Below, in pieces: positions 7,983-15,992 of a stretch of 58,504 bases of DNA. The notes beneath the pieces were generated by a model. The model made no database searches. It was not told the origin of the DNA and worked only from the letters and a program-made list of their open reading frames with translations. The stretch is from Caballeronia mineralivorans PML1(12). Lineage in GTDB: Bacteria; Pseudomonadota; Gammaproteobacteria; Burkholderiales; Burkholderiaceae. Where the stretch lies: the NCBI RefSeq assembly GCF_001028175.1, contig NZ_AEJF01000135.1, positions 1 through 58,504 on the forward strand, in the 5' to 3' direction. Within the stretch, counting starts at the first letter, position 1, and the number at the start of each line of letters is the position of its first letter. A program made the position numbers and the translations under genes.

Positions 7983-8954
7983 GTGTTTCTCGCAGTGGCG
8001 CGCGAAAAAACGCTCCGCGGAGCGGCCAGGACGCTCAATCTCGATCAGGCGACGGTCGGCAGACGGATTGCGGGACTCGAGCACGCGCTGCGTGCAACGC
8101 TCTTCCTGCGCACATCTGACGGTTATGCCCTGACCGCCGCCGGCGAAGCGGCGCTGAAATCGGCGGAGAAGATGGAACACTCCGCGCACGAACTCGTCAG
8201 ACAAACTCAAGGCATGGATACACGGCTTGCGGGGGATGTAAAAGTCACCGGCACCGACTCGATCGCGCTCGAATTCCTGCTTCCCGCGATCGAACGCCTG
8301 CATGCCGTGCATCCCGAAGTGCGCATCCTACTGAACACGTCAACGCGCACGCTTAATCTGGCAAAGCGTGAAGCGGATATCGCGGTCCGATCCATAAGGC
8401 CGGACAATCCGGGTCTTGTCGCGCGCCGCCTTGCACGCTGGCCCATGGCTCTCTTTGCATCTAACGCCTATCTCGAGCGGCACGGCAGGCCCGTCGCTGG
8501 CTCCGCATTCGCGGGCCACGATCTCGTCCTCTATCAGGCAAACTGGACTGGTAATTCCGGTAATCGATCGCCGACACTTACCGGCGAACCGATCCATGCG
8601 GGGCGCATTGTATCGACCTTCAATTCCAGCCTCATGCTGCGTACCGCGGTAAAGGCCGGTATCGGAATTGGTGAGCTTCCGATACATCTGGCTGAACACG
8701 ACGGCCTCGTGCAAATCTGGCCAGAACCCGCTCGCGGGGCGGTCTACGAAACCTGGCTGGTTACGCATCGGGACCTTCGGCATACCGCCCGCATCGCAGC
8801 GATGAGACGGCATCGTGTCCGCGTTCGAAGACCACGCGAGATAGTCATGCACGACCGGGCCGCGCCGCTCCTACGTATACCGTTACGCGCAGTCGGAATC
8901 GCTTGCCAGCAGGGGTTACCCGTCATTCGATGCGTCCAAAAATCTGGACTCTAG
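7983..8954 (+). CDS. LysR-family regulator, probably frameshift-damaged at both ends
   Basis: The core is a clear LysR protein. FLAVAREKTLRGAARTLNLD and QATVGRRIAGLEHALRATLF form the winged helix and are followed by a normal effector domain. However, the only start in this frame is a GTG at 7983 that removes the usual first residues. A well-placed ATG at 7960, with CAGGAG before it, is out of frame and separated by a CGCGCGCG run. Near 8806 the frame also leaves the family sequence. The alternative frame reads DGIVSAFEDHAR and stops at 8842-8844, a normal LysR ending, whereas this frame adds about 45 unrelated residues. Two small indels probably inactivated the gene, or they are sequencing errors. 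Confidence 0.75.
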   Translation: MFLAVAREKTLRGAARTLNLDQATVGRRIAGLEHALRATLFLRTSDGYALTAAGEAALKSAEKMEHSAHELVRQTQGMDTRLAGDVKVTGTDSIALEFLLPAIERLHAVHPEVRILLNTSTRTLNLAKREADIAVRSIRPDNPGLVARRLARWPMALFASNAYLERHGRPVAGSAFAGHDLVLYQANWTGNSGNRSPTLTGEPIHAGRIVSTFNSSLMLRTAVKAGIGIGELPIHLAEHDGLVQIWPEPARGAVYETWLVTHRDLRHTARIAAMRRHRVRVRRPREIVMHDRAAPLLRIPLRAVGIACQQGLPVIRCVQKSGL

Positions 8955-9021
8955 CCGATTTTGCCCTGACGCTCAGAAACCCAGCCTGGGCAGGGCTGGC
9001 AGACAAATTCGACCATCTCGA

Positions 9022-9039
9022 AAAACTCGCAACCAGTTG
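9022..9039 (+). repeat. 18-bp direct repeat, right copy
   Basis: Perfect second copy of AAAACTCGCAACCAGTTG (first at 4063-4080), lying just after the damaged LysR gene. Confidence 0.75.
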
Positions 9040-9122
9040 GATTGGTCGCTTATCTCAAGGACCCGCGATTCCCGCCCGCGCTTAAAGCGCGCCCGGATGA
9101 GTGTTGCACACGCGTCATATGC

Positions 9123-9148
9123 AAAAAAAGCCCAACATTTAGCTGGGC
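9123..9148 (-). terminator. Rho-independent terminator
   Basis: Read on the minus strand, the stem GCCCA/TGGGC with a 9-base loop is followed by a run of seven T. It lies about 140 bp after the stop codon of the DUF4148 gene and would end that transcript. Confidence 0.65.
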
Positions 9149-9252
9149 AAATCCATCGGGATCGGAGCAACCCCGCTGGAGGAGGTGCTGTTCGTCTATT
9201 TGAAATGGATAAGCGCGCAGGATCGCCGCGCGCTCGTCAACCCATCTTCAAT

Positions 9253-9273
9253 ACCGCCAGGGTTGCTGGCGGT
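9253..9273. other. Perfect hairpin after the DUF4148 gene
   Basis: ACCGCCAG and CTGGCGGT flank a 5-base loop, 17 bp after the DUF4148 stop codon. There is no T-run on the minus strand, so it is more likely an mRNA 3'-end stabiliser or a Rho-linked element than an intrinsic terminator. Confidence 0.45.
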
Positions 9274-9289
9274 TTGGCAACGCGATTAA

Positions 9290-9610
9290 TTAATGACCGA
9301 AGTAGACCGACTTCGCGTTGTCGTTCAGCGCGGGGCGAACAACTGCGCGGGCACCGGCTGCCGACGTTCCGTCGGTCACGCCGCCGAAGCCGGCAGCTGC
9401 GCCGTTTTGCGCAGCGACGCGCGCTTCAGCGGCTTGAATGTTTGCCGGGTATTCCGGGTCATCGCGGCCGGGTTGATAACCCGCCTTTTCAAGCTGAACC
9501 AGTTGAGCTTTCACTTCGGCGCGGGTAACAGGCGCATTCGATTGAGCGAAAGACGAGACAGCCGGGACGGCGAGGACAGCAGCAACAATAAGAGATTGAA
9601 CGAGTTTCAT
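9290..9610 (-). CDS. Small secreted DUF4148 protein
   Basis: 106 residues. A signal peptide (MKLVQSLIVAAVLAVPAVSS, cleavage after FAQ) precedes the DUF4148 core, which has VTRAEVKAQLVQLEKAGYQP and YPANIQAAEARV. The C-terminal end VYFGH resembles that of the second family member at 27594-27914. DUF4148 proteins are abundant in Burkholderiaceae, periplasmic or secreted, and of unknown function. The gene is monocistronic, with a terminator downstream and a perfect 8-bp-stem hairpin (9638-9657) in its leader. Confidence 0.9.
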   Translation of the reverse strand: MKLVQSLIVAAVLAVPAVSSFAQSNAPVTRAEVKAQLVQLEKAGYQPGRDDPEYPANIQAAEARVAAQNGAAAGFGGVTDGTSAAGARAVVRPALNDNAKSVYFGH

Positions 9611-9637
9611 GACCTACCTCCGAATCTTGGTTTTTGT

Positions 9638-9657
9638 CGCGAACAACCCTGTTCGCG
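9638..9657 (-). promoter_or_regulatory. Leader hairpin upstream of the DUF4148 gene
   Basis: CGCGAACA and TGTTCGCG form an 8-bp stem with a 4-base loop, 27 bp upstream of the start codon. It could be an operator (inverted repeat) or a 5' UTR stem; the sequence does not decide which. Confidence 0.4.
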
Positions 9658-9825
9658 TTTCAGTGATTCAAGTGTAGGTAAGTGCACGCTTAAGATTAAG
9701 AGCAGAGTGCACAAGGGATTATTGTCGAATTAGGCGTAAACCCTAGGGCACCCGAGTGCCGACGATATCATCCAATTACGATTGCCTGACGGTCTTGCGC
9801 GCCTTGGTCGTTGATAACACCTTGG

Positions 9826-10353
9826 TCAGACGGGTCTCTTGCTGGCGCCGCTGCGTATCGGACCGGCACGTTCCTCCATCGCGCGGCGAACCGGGTCGCG
9901 CAGACCCAGAAAAAACGCCAGCTCGGCCACAATGAAGAGCGGCCCAACCGCCAGCCCGATCACATCGTCAACGAAAGCCGGTTTGCTGCCTTCGAAGTAG
10001 TGGCCGATGAACTGGATCACCCAGCCGACAAAAAACAGGCCAAGGCCCCAGGCGAGCCACAGTCCAGTCGATTGCGTGGCGAGTAGCTTCCCGGCCCACA
10101 CGCTCAAGGCCAACAAGACAGTCATCAGGATGCCCAAGCGTATGTCCAGCCGAAGATAGAATATTGCCACCGCGGCGGCGACCAGCATCGCCGGTGACAA
10201 GGTCAACGCAGCGCTCATATCGAACGACGGACGTGCCAACAGGGTGGCGACCGCGACCACGATCATCGGAATGCCGATGAGGTGCGAAACAATGTTGCGC
10301 AAGTCGCGGTGATACACCGCGTACTGTCCAAGCTGGTCAACCAGGGATTTCAT
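9826..10353 (-). CDS. Mpo1-like (DUF962/YGL010w) membrane protein
   Basis: 175 residues with several membrane segments. Family motifs are YHRDLRNIVSHLIGIPMIVV near the N-terminus and FIGHYFEGSKPAFVDDVIGL in the C-terminal third. Yeast Mpo1 is an Fe(II)-dependent dioxygenase that shortens 2-hydroxy fatty acids by alpha-oxidation, using conserved histidines such as those in these two motifs. The bacterial relatives are unstudied. The function here is inferred from the family only. The gene stands alone between the DUF4148 gene and the sulfur locus. Confidence 0.85.
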   Translation of the reverse strand: MKSLVDQLGQYAVYHRDLRNIVSHLIGIPMIVVAVATLLARPSFDMSAALTLSPAMLVAAAVAIFYLRLDIRLGILMTVLLALSVWAGKLLATQSTGLWLAWGLGLFFVGWVIQFIGHYFEGSKPAFVDDVIGLAVGPLFIVAELAFFLGLRDPVRRAMEERAGPIRSGASKRPV

Positions 10354-10420
10354 GGCAGTACCCTCCTGAGAGTGGCAAACGACATCATGCCCCGAACGCC
10401 GCCTCTAATCTGCCGGGTTC

Positions 10421-10633
10421 GTGAATTCGACATTGGAACCTTACCGCGAAAAACTGCGAGCCTGCCAGTGGTTCTGTGCGTTACCCGAGACCGTGCTGGA
10501 GGATCTTATCGCGCGCAACGACGGGAGCCTTGGAAAGCTGGAGCGCTGGTTGCCTCCTGTAGAACGCAATAAGATTGGCGACGCCGGTCAAACTGTTCCG
10601 CGATCCGGTCTAGCGAAAGCGACGACCGCTTAA
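10421..10633 (+). pseudogene. Possible N-terminal remnant of a Crp-like regulator
   Basis: A 70-codon frame starting at a GTG. Only its first half looks protein-like: EPYREKLRACQWFCALPETV followed by LEDLIARN resembles the opening helix of Crp/Fnr cyclic-nucleotide-binding domains. No beta-roll or helix-turn-helix follows, and the rest shows no family pattern. There is no good ribosome-binding site. It is probably a degraded gene start; it could also be chance. Confidence 0.3.
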
Positions 10634-11079
10634 CGCGCATTCGAGTTCGGCTCGATATTTCTCCGCGCGTCCAACAACTTAAAGGCGAGCATGCCTGCAA
10701 GCATCGCTGCGAGGAAAATCACAGCGGCAGTTTTCGCCGCGCCTGCCGCAACCACGGCGGGTCCCGGGCAGAATCCCGCAATCCCCCAACCAACTCCGAA
10801 AATCGCGCTTCCCATGATCAGTTGCACGTCGATTTTTTTCTTCGCGGGAAGATGCTTTGTTTGATCAAAAAGCGGCTTTCCAGCCCGTCGGCTTGCGAAA
10901 AACCCGATTGATGCAAGCGCGATCGCGCCGATCATGACGAAGGCCAGCGAAGGATCCCATTGCCCCGCGAGGTCGAGAAAGCCAAGCACTTTCGCAGGGT
11001 TCGCCATGCCGGACAGGATCAGGCCGAAACCGAAAAGCAGCCCGACCAGAAGTGAACTAAGGTTGCGCATACTAGCCAC
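10630..11079 (-). CDS. YeeE/YedE (DUF6691) sulfur transporter subunit B
   Basis: 149 residues with four membrane segments. The conserved motif GFCPGPA (near residue 104) carries the single cysteine typical of the second half of YeeE/YedE transporters. GFGLILSGMANPAKVLGFLD near the N-terminus is the other family signature. Split YeeE pairs such as PmpA/PmpB are thought to move thiosulfate or a sulfane sulfur species across the inner membrane through relayed cysteines. It overlaps subunit A by 8 bp and lies in an operon with the SQR gene, which supports a sulfur substrate. Confidence 0.9.
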   Translation of the reverse strand: MASMRNLSSLLVGLLFGFGLILSGMANPAKVLGFLDLAGQWDPSLAFVMIGAIALASIGFFASRRAGKPLFDQTKHLPAKKKIDVQLIMGSAIFGVGWGIAGFCPGPAVVAAGAAKTAAVIFLAAMLAGMLAFKLLDARRNIEPNSNAR

Positions 11080-11506
11080 CCCACAGATGTCTGATAGCGA
11101 AGACTGTCCCGAAGCCGGCCACCATGAATGTCAACGTTGCGACCCCCGAGCGGACTGAGCCACGTGATATTCCACACACGCCATGACCACTTGTACAGCC
11201 GCTTGCCGCGCGTGTGCCAAATCCAACCAGCAAGCCACCGAGAACAAGAAGCGGTGCGCTGGTCTGAACAACGATCGGAGGTAACGGTGTCAACAACACG
11301 TAGAGCATTGGCGCGCCAAGCAACCCTGCAACAAAAGAGACTCTCCACCCGTCACGCCATCCGCCAGCCGTCAAAAGGCCACCAAGAATCCCGCTTATCC
11401 CGGCAATACGCCCATTGAGCAGCATGAAAAGCGCAGCGGACAAACCGATCATCGCGCCACCTGCTAGTGATTTTATCGGCGTGAAATTCGCCCAGTCGAC
11501 AACCAT
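11072..11506 (-). CDS. YeeE/YedE sulfur transporter subunit A
   Basis: About 144 residues and four membrane segments. The motif RAASGCTSGHGVCGISRGS supplies the conserved cysteines of the first half of the YeeE/YedE fold. The ATG at 11506 has AGGA at normal spacing; a GTG at 11545 would add 13 residues without a good ribosome-binding site. Its 3' end overlaps the start of subunit B by 8 bp, indicating translational coupling, and the SQR gene lies 64 bp upstream. Together the two subunits probably import or export thiosulfate or persulfide-type sulfur. Confidence 0.88.
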   Translation of the reverse strand: MVVDWANFTPIKSLAGGAMIGLSAALFMLLNGRIAGISGILGGLLTAGGWRDGWRVSFVAGLLGAPMLYVLLTPLPPIVVQTSAPLLVLGGLLVGFGTRAASGCTSGHGVCGISRGSVRSGVATLTFMVAGFGTVFAIRHLWGG

Positions 11507-11570
11507 TATTCGCAATCCTGTCTTTGTTTGCAGTCGTAGATTCACGGGCTACTTGGCGAGGCTTTTCCCT

Positions 11571-12833
11571 TCATGGCTTGATCGACGGCAACGCCTCCGG
11601 GAAATCTCGACGCTTATGCGTGCGCGGCCACCGCTTTCCTTTCATGACAATGTTCCAATACAAGTACGGAAGGAACGATCGTTTGAGCCACCAGTAGATC
11701 TTTCGCGGCGAACGCGGGTCCATCGGGAAACTTGGCGTGACCGCTCCGTCATAGCAAAACTCGGCAAGCATCACCTTCCCTGCGGAAGTGGTAAGCGGAC
11801 AAGACGCGTAACCGTCGTATGTCATGGTTTGCCCTTGGCCGGTCAGCGCTGCCATCAAGTTCGTGGCGACCACGGGCATCTGGTTCTTGACGGCCGCCGC
11901 GGTTTTGCTGTTAGGCGTGGATGTGCAGTCGCCAATGCCAAAGATGTTCGGAAACCGCGTATGCCGCAGTGTTGCCTTGTCCACCTCGACCCAGCCGCCA
12001 GCATCGGCCAGCGGGCTTTCACGGATAAACCGAGGCGCACTTTGTGGTGGCACGACGTGCAGGAGGTCGAATTCGATTGGCTGGATCGACTTGACCCCAT
12101 CAGTCGTGATTTCAAAGTAAGCGGTCTTCGCCGGCCCATCGACTCGCACAAGCTTTTGACCAAAGCAAGCCTTTGCCTGGTAATCGCTCATGACACGATC
12201 CAACGCTTTCGCATAGAACGGAACACCGAACATGGACGGCCCGGGCGTAAAGAAACGGATGTCCGCGGCTATCCGGTGTTTTCGAAAGTAATCGGCTGCG
12301 AGGTAGAGGATTTTCTGTGGCGCACCGGCGCACTTGATTGGCATCGGGGGCTGCGTGAAGAGCGCCGTACCGCCTTTGAATTGCTGGACACACTGCCAGG
12401 TGTAAGGCGCGAGGTCGAAACGGTAATTGCTCGTCACGCCGTTCTGGCCAAGCGTGTCGGTCAACCCCTCGATTGCATCCCAATCAAGTTGAATTCCAGC
12501 CGCCACGACTAGGTACTTGTAGCCGATCCTCGTGTCGCCCTCAAGAACGACCACGTTCTGATCCGGCTCAAATGCGGTTACCCGGCCGGGAATAAATTCG
12601 ACTCCATGCGGTAAGCACTCACGCATCGGACGCCGCGTTTTTGCGCTGTCGTATTGGCCGCCACCGACCAACGTCCAGGCCGGCTGGTAATAGTGAAATT
12701 CCGACGGATCGATGACAGCAATGTCGAGCGTCGGACTCATGCGCTTGAGGCGCGCAGCGACACTTGTCCCGCCTGCGCCCGCACCCACGATCACCACGCT
12801 GAACGATGTTCGAATGCCTGCGTTCGTAGCCAC
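11571..12833 (-). CDS. sqr: Sulfide:quinone oxidoreductase (FAD-dependent, human SQOR-like type)
   Basis: 420 residues. The FAD-binding Rossmann motif VVIVGAGAGGTSVAARL is near the N-terminus and the second FAD contact is FGIGDCTSTPNSKTAAAV. Two cysteines match the redox pair of type II enzymes: C168 in PMPIKCAGAPQK and C345 in YASCPLTTSAGKV (human C201 and C379). The enzyme oxidises H2S at the membrane, passes electrons to quinone and produces persulfide. The C-terminal hydrophobic and aromatic segment (FLPYLYWNIVMKGK) is the usual membrane anchor. It is divergent from the persulfide dioxygenase that would use its product and shares an AT-rich promoter region with it. Confidence 0.93.
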   Translation of the reverse strand: MATNAGIRTSFSVVIVGAGAGGTSVAARLKRMSPTLDIAVIDPSEFHYYQPAWTLVGGGQYDSAKTRRPMRECLPHGVEFIPGRVTAFEPDQNVVVLEGDTRIGYKYLVVAAGIQLDWDAIEGLTDTLGQNGVTSNYRFDLAPYTWQCVQQFKGGTALFTQPPMPIKCAGAPQKILYLAADYFRKHRIAADIRFFTPGPSMFGVPFYAKALDRVMSDYQAKACFGQKLVRVDGPAKTAYFEITTDGVKSIQPIEFDLLHVVPPQSAPRFIRESPLADAGGWVEVDKATLRHTRFPNIFGIGDCTSTPNSKTAAAVKNQMPVVATNLMAALTGQGQTMTYDGYASCPLTTSAGKVMLAEFCYDGAVTPSFPMDPRSPRKIYWWLKRSFLPYLYWNIVMKGKRWPRTHKRRDFPEALPSIKP

Positions 12834-12938
12834 GACTTCTTCCTCCCGTTGACTTTCGATGGTTTCAATACTATATTCTATACAGATATAAGCTTATACT
12901 AAAAAGTAATATAGCGTTTTTTCTGAGGTTATAAGGCG
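12834..12938. promoter_or_regulatory. Divergent promoter/operator of the sulfur locus
   Basis: A strongly AT-rich 105-bp region between the divergent SQR and persulfide dioxygenase genes, in an otherwise GC-rich context. CTATATT (12871-12877) and AATATAG (12908-12914) form an inverted repeat, with TATA-rich repeats between them. This is the type of AT-rich site bound by persulfide-sensing ArsR-family repressors (BigR/SqrR) in related loci. No such regulator is encoded in this window. Confidence 0.5.
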
Positions 12939-13658
12939 ATGCTTTTCCGACAACTTTTCGACAGCACGTCGAGCACCTACACCTACGTGCTCGCCTCTCG
13001 AGCAGGCGGGGAGGCAGTCATCATTGATCCCGTCAAAGACCAGCTCGAGCAATATCTCAAGCTGATCGAGCAGTTAGATCTGCGACTGGTTCACGCCATC
13101 GACACCCACACGCACGCCGACCACATTACAGCGCTCGGTGACCTGCGGGATACCACGCACTGCACGACGATCATGGGCGAATTGTCGCAGGCGGATTGCG
13201 TGTCGCAGCATGTGCGTGAGGACGAGATCGTCCGTGTCGACGGAATCGAATTGCAGGCTCTCTACACGCCTGGCCACACCAACGAGTCGTTTAGCTTTGT
13301 CCTGAACCCTTCGGCACCGAAGGCGGTTTTCACCGGCGATGTACTGCTCATTCGCGGCAGCGGGCGCACAGACTTTCAGGGAGGAGACCCGCATCGGTCG
13401 TGGGATTCGATCGTCAACAAACTGTTCAAGCTGCCCGACGCAACCACGCTCTACCCCGCTCACGATTACAAGGGGTGGACCGCCTCAAGCATTGGCGAAG
13501 AGAAGCATTTCAATCCGAGACTGGCGGGGAAGACAGAGAGCGAGTACGTGCAGATCATGAGGGGCCTGAATCTTCCGAACCCCAAGATGATGGATGTCGC
13601 CATACCCGCGAACCTGGCGTGTGGTCAGCCCTCCGCGCTGGCGAAGCGGCAAGGCTGA
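12939..13658 (+). CDS. Persulfide dioxygenase (ETHE1/Blh-type MBL-fold protein)
   Basis: 239 residues of metallo-beta-lactamase fold. The THTHADH motif gives H57, H59, D61 and H62. TPGHTNESFSFVL supplies the next iron-site histidine, and FTGDVLLIRGSGRTDFQGGD the bridging aspartate followed by the ETHE1-type RGSGRTDFQ signature. ETHE1-like enzymes use mononuclear Fe(II) to oxidise glutathione persulfide to sulfite. That fits a position directly opposite SQR and immediately before a sulfite-exporter-type gene (3 bp gap). No rhodanese domain is fused to it. Confidence 0.93.
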   Translation: MLFRQLFDSTSSTYTYVLASRAGGEAVIIDPVKDQLEQYLKLIEQLDLRLVHAIDTHTHADHITALGDLRDTTHCTTIMGELSQADCVSQHVREDEIVRVDGIELQALYTPGHTNESFSFVLNPSAPKAVFTGDVLLIRGSGRTDFQGGDPHRSWDSIVNKLFKLPDATTLYPAHDYKGWTASSIGEEKHFNPRLAGKTESEYVQIMRGLNLPNPKMMDVAIPANLACGQPSALAKRQG

Positions 13659-13661
13659 TCC

Positions 13662-14450
13662 ATGATCCTTGCCTCCACCCCAATGACGCAAGGTATCGCC
13701 GCGGCGCTATGCGGCGGTTTCGTGAGCTTCTCGCTTGGCCTGGTCGGTGGAGGCGGCTCGATTCTCGCCGTGCCGCTGATCCTCTATGTCGTCGGTGTTC
13801 ACAACCCGCACATCGCGATCGGGACCGCGGCGTTAGCGGTCGCAGCAAGCGCCTACATCAACATGATTCCGCACGCGCGCGCCGGGCATGTCCGGTGGGG
13901 GCCGGCCTTCGCGTTCGCCGCGAGCGGCGTGCTTGGCGCGACGCTGGGTTCGACCGTTGGCAAGCTCGTCGATGGTCAAAAGCTTTTGACCTATTTTGCG
14001 TTCCTGATGTGCTTTGTCGCTTTCCTCATGCTCCGGCCGCGCCCTGCAGCAACCACGACTGCTGCCACCTACCCGACGCCTTATTCGCGTCTATGCGGAA
14101 CGGGACTGGGCGCCGGAAGCTTGTCGGGATTCTTTGGGATCGGCGGAGGCTTTCTGGTGGTCCCGGGCCTGATGTTCGCCGGTCGAATGCAGATCGTCGA
14201 TGCAATCGGAACCTCTTTATTCGCCGTGGGTTCGTTTGGATTGACGACAGCGATCAACTATTCACTTTCGGGTCAGGTCGATTGGCTGGTTGCGGCGGAA
14301 TTTGTGGGCGGCGGCGTTGTTGGCGGCCTCTTGGGGACACGTGCTGCAAGTCGTCTCGCACGCAAGCGTGGCGCGCTGAATTTCGTTTTCTCCGCCATGA
14401 TCATCTCGGTCGCTGCCTATATGCTCTATCACGCTTGGCAAGCACAATGA
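13662..14450 (+). CDS. TauE/SafE-family sulfite exporter
   Basis: 262 residues with about eight membrane segments. The duplicated TauE/SafE signature is visible as LGLVGGGGSILAVPLILYVV in the first half and GFFGIGGGFLVVPGLMFAG in the second. Members of this family export sulfite, sulfoacetate or similar anions. Its start lies 3 bp after the persulfide dioxygenase stop, so sulfite made by that enzyme is the likely cargo. Two in-frame ATGs are possible (13662 and 13683). Confidence 0.92.
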   Translation: MILASTPMTQGIAAALCGGFVSFSLGLVGGGGSILAVPLILYVVGVHNPHIAIGTAALAVAASAYINMIPHARAGHVRWGPAFAFAASGVLGATLGSTVGKLVDGQKLLTYFAFLMCFVAFLMLRPRPAATTTAATYPTPYSRLCGTGLGAGSLSGFFGIGGGFLVVPGLMFAGRMQIVDAIGTSLFAVGSFGLTTAINYSLSGQVDWLVAAEFVGGGVVGGLLGTRAASRLARKRGALNFVFSAMIISVAAYMLYHAWQAQ

Positions 14451-14488
14451 ATTTCGACAATTTCCGTCTAAGGACCTGCTAACAAGTC

Positions 14489-14980
14489 ATGACGCAAGAA
14501 CACTCCATTGCCGGAACTTCTGTCATAGAGCAATTTGGTAAAGCGCATTGGATCGAGGATGCGGTTCATGTTCCGGACCCGTGCACGACATACCAGATCG
14601 TTTTCTCGGTGAGCGCTCCAGGCAAGAAACCCGACGCACCCCATGCGGGTCTGGAGCGCGTCGCGCGAGCAGTGAACTTGTACAGCATGTCCGGAGTGAC
14701 GCCCGATCGACTTCGATGCGTCGTCGTTATCCACGGCGAAGCAACCGCCAGCGTTTTACACGACGCGCCATACCAGGCCTGCAACGAAACACCCAACCCG
14801 AACGCGCGCCTGATTGCTGCCCTGCAGGCTGCTGGCGTTGAAGTATCGGTTTGCGCGCAGGCACTGATCGCCAATGGCTTTACGCAGGACGGACTTCTTC
14901 CCGGTGTTACGCGCTCGCTCTCAGCGCTCACGACCATTACCGTTTTGCAACACGACGGGTATAGCTTGATGCCGCTTTAG
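14489..14980 (+). CDS. DsrE-family sulfur-carrier-like protein
   Basis: 163 residues, cytoplasmic. YQIVFSVSAPGKKPDAPHAG starts the DsrE-like fold. VEVSVCAQALIANGFTQDGL carries the cysteine at the position used for sulfur transfer in DsrE/TusD proteins, and ITVLQHDGYSLM closes the domain. It probably shuttles sulfane sulfur between SQR, the dioxygenase and the transporter. It lies 38 bp after the TauE gene, and its stop codon is inside a perfect 11-bp hairpin. Confidence 0.85.
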   Translation: MTQEHSIAGTSVIEQFGKAHWIEDAVHVPDPCTTYQIVFSVSAPGKKPDAPHAGLERVARAVNLYSMSGVTPDRLRCVVVIHGEATASVLHDAPYQACNETPNPNARLIAALQAAGVEVSVCAQALIANGFTQDGLLPGVTRSLSALTTITVLQHDGYSLMPL

Positions 14981-14992
14981 ACGGCATCAAGC
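14964..14992 (+). terminator. Hairpin spanning the DsrE stop codon
   Basis: GCTTGATGCCG and CGGCATCAAGC form a perfect 11-bp stem with a 7-base loop that contains the stop codon. No T-run follows, so it may be a partial terminator or an RNA-stability element separating the first half of the sulfur operon from the second. Confidence 0.5.
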
Positions 14993-15167
14993 ATGGGGGT
15001 TGCAATGGATATAGGACATTCGTCAATGTCGCTTACCTGCGATCCGGTGTCTAAAGAAGGTGCGGCGCGCTTCGCGAAGCGGGGTTTGAAAGCCGCCCCC
15101 TGGTGAGTACAAATCTGACCGGGTTGAGTCCGCAACCTGCTTTGAACCATCACTCGGAGACAGTGAA

Positions 15168-15959
15168 ATGACTGAAAAGAAGGCTCGGCGCGACGCGTTG
15201 AAAACGTTTGGCCTCGCAGCCGGTACGGCGATCTTGAGCGCGACAGGTCAGTCACGAGCAATCGCGGCGGAAGCTGCCTCGTTGTTACCCTCCGGCGCAC
15301 CCAATCTGGCTCAACTCACGCAGCGCCTGGCGCGAGCCCCCAGGCGCCGTGATTTTAAAACCGTCCCGATGATACTCGAGCGTTCGGACCAATGGGACCA
15401 CGAGGCATTGTCCGAAGTGATCGGATACCGCGGCGGGGAACGGCAGGTGTGGGATAACACGGAGATCGGTGGCCCGTGGCTCAACCTGATGCGCAACTCT
15501 CTGAACGCGCAGGTCTGGTCGTTCAAACATCCCGAATTCCTGGTCGTCTCGGCAACCCACGGGTCGGCCCATCTCGCCTTGTTTCAGCAAACGATGTGGG
15601 ACAAGTACGGTCTCGCGAAAATGGCCGGAGACAAGTTCACGGCCAACACATTGCTCGACGACAAATCGGCCAGTTCACAGGACGCAACGAATCACGAAAG
15701 CGCCGAGGGAGCATTTTCATCGCACGACAACAGCATTCCCGCGTTGCAACGAAGGGGAGTCGTCTTTCTGTCGTGTCATAACGCGATTTGGGAACTGGCC
15801 GACCGACTGATCAGCGCAAACATGAATCCCGACAAGCTTTCCCTGGACGCACTCGCGGCAGAGCTCACCAACCACGTCATCCCCAGCGCGATCGTTACAC
15901 CCGGCGCGGTCGGAACCTTGCCTGAACTCCAGCAAGTCGGCTTTCACTACGCAAAGTGA
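15168..15959 (+). CDS. Tat-exported DsrE-like protein of the thiosulfate oxidation locus
   Basis: 263 residues. The N-terminus has a twin-arginine signal: KKARRDALKTFGLAAGTAIL and an Ala-rich stretch ending near AIAAEA. The C-terminal third, GVVFLSCHNAIWELADRLIS followed by the VIPSAIVTPGAVGTLPELQQ segment and a final QVGFHYAK, matches the order of elements in DsrE proteins. It includes one cysteine at the DsrE active position. Such proteins are often annotated only as transcriptional initiation protein Tat. Its place between DsrE and two c-type cytochromes suggests a periplasmic carrier of sulfane sulfur. The fold assignment is moderately sure; the function is inferred. Confidence 0.75.
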   Translation: MTEKKARRDALKTFGLAAGTAILSATGQSRAIAAEAASLLPSGAPNLAQLTQRLARAPRRRDFKTVPMILERSDQWDHEALSEVIGYRGGERQVWDNTEIGGPWLNLMRNSLNAQVWSFKHPEFLVVSATHGSAHLALFQQTMWDKYGLAKMAGDKFTANTLLDDKSASSQDATNHESAEGAFSSHDNSIPALQRRGVVFLSCHNAIWELADRLISANMNPDKLSLDALAAELTNHVIPSAIVTPGAVGTLPELQQVGFHYAK

Positions 15960-15992
15960 AAGAGATCATGGCGACGCTCAACAGGAGATGAT

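Larger units (their letters stand above)
8955..9289. other. Intergenic interval with hairpins and the right copy of an 18-bp repeat
   Basis: No intact gene is seen. The region holds the 18-bp repeat at 9022-9039, a minus-strand terminator at 9123-9148 and a perfect hairpin at 9253-9273. A short stretch after the repeat (9046-9105) reads VAYLKDPRFPPALKARPDE in one frame and looks like a protein-coding scrap, but I cannot assign it. Confidence 0.5.

Noticed and set aside
11415..12512. A 365-codon plus-strand open frame
   Set aside because: Antisense to the SQR gene, whose FAD and cysteine motifs are unmistakable.
15005..15106. A 33-codon frame between DsrE and the Tat-exported protein
   Set aside because: No ribosome-binding site and no conserved pattern; probably leader sequence of the next gene.
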